NCBI GenBank assembly: GCA_008694505.1
Contig: VZDJ01000219.1
Location: 10,654,350-10,718,349, forward strand
Length of the DNA stretch: 64,000 nucleotides
DNA from: Cyanoderma ruficeps
Taxonomy: Eukaryota > Chordata > Aves > Passeriformes > Timaliidae
Reading direction: 5' to 3'
Positions 61,301-64,000 of the stretch are shown here, one piece after another. The stretch's first letter is position 1, and each line of letters starts with the position of its first letter. A program made the position numbers and the translations under genes. The notes under the pieces are model-generated. The model did no database searches. It was not told the DNA's origin and saw only the letters and a program-made list of their open reading frames with translations.

Positions 61301-63264
61301 ATGGTGAGACTTACAGCCTTGTCACTTCCCTTTGAGTAGGTGAAAATTGAGGCTGCAAGTGTTTCTAAGAAACTGCTGTGATGTAACCATCGGTGTTGTT
61401 GGTTTCAGGGCACGGCCGTGCTTTCGCTGCCTAAAACACACACGCTGTCAAAAAGTCCCAAAGCCTGTTTTGGCTTTTGGTAGCACACAGGCGAAAATAA
61501 TGTCAGATTGTTGATCTTGAATCACTGGATATCTGCCCTGAAAAGTTTGCATCAGTAATTTAGAGCCCAAACGGGGTCATATCTAGTTCATAGCTGCTCC
61601 AAGACAAGTTCTGTTTTTGCAGAAAAGTGTACTAAGCAATTAAATTTTTGCCAGAAGTGAAAATACTTTGGAAATTAAGTTATTAATAGTCCTTAATTTA
61701 GTGTACTGGCTGCTGGTAGTCCTTGCCTTGCCTAGCAAGAATGAACATTATCTCCCATCTATAATAAATGATCAGATCAGCATTTTCAGCAGCATTAGGT
61801 GATCAGAGAGGAGTAAGAGGATCTGAAGTGCTCACTTCCCCTCCATGCACATCTGCTTGTCCAGCAGTAATGCACCTGCATTGCTTGGGATGACCTTGAC
61901 TGTGAGATGCTTTTAAGGAGTGAGAGTTTTCTGCAGAAAAGCTCAATCAGCCCAGTTAATATTCCTGATTCCAGCAAAGATGAATGCGGGAAGCCTGTGG
62001 CACTTGAGGTATTTTGGCCTGTTTGTTCACAAACCATGTGGTTGATCACCAGACTAGATGACAGTGTCACCCCTGGAAAGGGACTTTGATGGCTTTAATG
62101 CAGTTATATCCCACTCCTGTCATAGCAGCTGTGCGAGGAGAAAGAATTTATCACCCCCACGTTTGCATTGGGAGGGTAAATTCCTGTCCTGTAAAACTTA
62201 GTGACTGTGAGGAAGCTTCTCAAAGCCTGTCTCGCTGCAGTCAGGGTTTTATTTATTACTAGAACTCCTCCAGAAGCTCAAACGCAACTGCTGTGTTTCA
62301 TTATTAAACAGCAGAGTTTTCAGCTTGGGTTTTAAACCTGGTGTTTTTAAGTCTGCAACCTCTCATCTGAAGGACACGCTGAGAAGGGCCTCCTGTTTTC
62401 TGAATTAGTGTTTAATGTGTGGGAAGTGTACATCCCAATTGAAGTTTGCCTTCAGAAGCTTCTAATTAGGACAGAATGATTTGATTTTTCAGGAGGTACC
62501 TTTTGGGTTTCCAGAAATAACAAGACAGCCACAAGGGTGATGCAGAGCAGGTATCACAGGTTACTGTCATCTTTGCAGCTGTCAGAAGTGTTTTGGTGGA
62601 AAGCAAACCCATGTGTTTGAATAAATAAATATTTTTTACTTAATTTATGGTTTTCAATCCAAAAGAAACTGTCAAGTTTGAGGTATAATGACCGACTTTT
62701 TTTTGTTTGTTTGTTTGCAGTGGCATGAAAATTTTCAGAAAGACTGAGTGATGTTTTAAGCTACTTCCCTGCAGGATGCGGAGCCACTTAGGTGTTATTT
62801 TCCATATAACTTTATACAACAAAGCAGGAGAAAGGAGGCAGGAGAGCCAAGTGTAAAGTGGCCTCTCAGGGGGTAATGATACGGTATGCATTGCAGAGAA
62901 AAAAAGGCGAGTGTTTGAAATCACTGCAGTCAGTCTGTGATGTGTGAATAAAGACAAGAATTACCCTGTGTCTGGTTTCCTGTCACAGCTGAAAGGCTGC
63001 TCATGCTTGCTCTCAGTGTTTCATTTGGTAACTAAGTTTTACTGGTCCTGAAACCTGCTGCAGAGGGGACACCTCACCGCTGATGGTTCCGTTTCAGAGG
63101 GAGCTGCTGAGCAGTCTGTGGAGAAGGACAAGCTCTCAGCTGTGAGCGCTGGTGATTGGTTTGGTGAAACGACAACCGAGGCTGAAACACGTTTCTGCCA
63201 GCAACTGCTGGACAGACTTACACAGCAGATAGTTTTGTATTTAATCTCCTTTCCAGTAAGAAAA

Positions 63265-63420
63265 GCTGCATGTTATCCCTACTCAGGAGGGGTTCAAGGC
63301 CAAGATGGATGGGGCTTTGAGCAACCTGGTCTAGCAGAAGGTTTTCCTGCCATTCTAGGGTGTGATGATCTTTATGGTACCTTCCAACCCAGACTGTTCT
63401 GTGGTTTGTATGATTCTGTG
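63265..63420 (+). mobile_element. CR1 LINE 3' end fragment, avian type
   Basis: About 155 bases match the 3' end of avian CR1: 'GGGGTTCAAGGCCAAGATGG', 'GGGGCTTTGAGCAACCTGG', 'TCTAGCAGAAGG', 'TGATGATCTTTATGGTACC', 'TTCCAACCCAGACTGTTCTG' and the tail TATGATTCTGTG. It is 5' truncated. The open frame that runs through it on the plus strand is not a host gene. Confidence 0.93.
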
Positions 63421-64000
63421 TCTGTGGCTTGTGGGATGACCTGTCTTCCTATTTCCTTGATTAACATTTGGAGGCACCTTGAACCTTCTAGTCCCAGCAG
63501 GTGTGCACCAGCAAGAGATTTCTGGAAACTCAGGTCTTGGCTTGGCAGTGTAACTGTGTGTGGGAGGCAGCACTTCAAAACCTGAAGCCGTTGAGCAGTG
63601 AAGGTCTCCAGGCTGGTCTGGGTGGCCACAGGGTGGTCAGTGGGGTCCTCCAAGTGGCACTGGGCTCTGGCATCCTTTGCAATCTGAGTCTGTGAAGGCA
63701 AGGAAGGATTTCAAAGCCAAGCAGCAGATGTGAGCCTTTGGCCTGTGAATTCATTGTTGTTCCCTGGCACCGAGATCCTCTGTGTCAGAGAGGGGAATTT
63801 AGTGCAAGCCGTAGTAGGTACAAACACAGAGCCTTTTTGTTTCTGTCTGAAGTCACCTCATCAAGCTTTTGGGCTGGTATGTTGGCAGCTGAGCAAAAGG
63901 CTGTTTATTCTACATGACTCCTAACAGTTTTGGAATAGCTTCCAAATACAAATCCATGGCTTGTTCCCCCCAAAAAGCGAGTCAGAAATTTTTAGCTCAT
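63421..64000. other. Noncoding DNA, right edge
   Basis: I see no gene, repeat or regulatory signature that I can support in this last stretch. The short open frames here have no recognisable domain. Confidence 0.5.

Larger units (their letters stand above)
52438..63264. other. Intronic or intergenic DNA
   Basis: No gene was recognised. The DNA is largely unique and AT-rich. It contains an imperfect 11-bp GCAGAGGTGGA-type tandem repeat (53802-53843), a diverged 87-bp tandem duplication (55652-55806) and a homeodomain/POU-motif-rich stretch near 58 kb, each listed separately. Open frames (up to 133 codons near 56.9 kb) show no domain I recognise. Confidence 0.5.

Noticed and set aside
63118..63585. 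155-codon plus-strand open frame
   Set aside because: It runs through a CR1 3' end and has no host-protein similarity that I recognise.
1..64000. CRISPR arrays, toxin or defence systems, phage or plasmid genes, intact endogenous retrovirus
   Set aside because: No spaced identical repeats, gene clusters, paired LTRs or long gag/pol-like frames were seen. The sequence texture is that of vertebrate nuclear DNA.

Overview
The window looks like vertebrate nuclear DNA, most likely from a bird. The evidence is several CR1 LINE copies of the modern avian type (3' tails built on ATTCTGTG), much older amniote/turtle-type CR1 relics, one CpG island, AT-rich sequence with no dense coding, and no operon-like gene packing. 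Single N bases beside homopolymers indicate a draft assembly. I see no bacterial, phage, plasmid, CRISPR, rRNA or tRNA feature. The open reading frames in the window are short, and most look like chance ORFs of intronic or intergenic DNA.

Layout. 1-2.9 kb is unique noncoding DNA with short palindromes. 2.93-4.20 kb is an ancient plus-strand CR1 whose reverse-transcriptase part is still recognisable. 4.2-12.4 kb is mostly unique DNA with a C/A-rich low-complexity block, microsatellites, a candidate spliced exon near 8.1 kb and a possible conserved element near 10.1 kb. 12.36-13.10 kb is an A-rich tract, a CR1 3' end and a 93% purine tract, leading directly into the only clear promoter: a CpG island at about 13.10-14.19 kb with GC boxes, a (GGGCC)n G-quadruplex motif, a probable non-coding first exon ending at a GTGAGT donor at 13391, and a 13-bp minisatellite just inside the presumed first intron. 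From 14.2 kb to the end the sequence looks like a long intron or gene-poor flank. It is interrupted by an ancient minus-strand CR1 (22.87-23.99 kb), a small CR1 tail (36.6 kb), a CR1 pair in opposite orientation (51.5-52.4 kb) and a CR1 tail (63.3 kb). Several AT-rich stretches rich in homeodomain/POU-like motifs could be conserved regulatory elements.

Interpretation. The simplest reading is one plus-strand gene whose CpG-island promoter and 5' UTR exon lie near 13.3 kb and whose coding exons lie mostly or wholly beyond the window, perhaps with an upstream alternative transcript using the exon near 8.1 kb. I could not identify the gene. I found no convincing new biological system. The items worth a second look are the CR1/purine-tract/CpG-island junction, the candidate exon at 8.1 kb, a CpG-rich patch with a coiled-coil-like frame at 34 kb, a diverged tandem duplication at 55.7 kb and the candidate regulatory elements. 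Repeat calls rest on remembered family consensus sequences, not a database search; conservation could not be measured.
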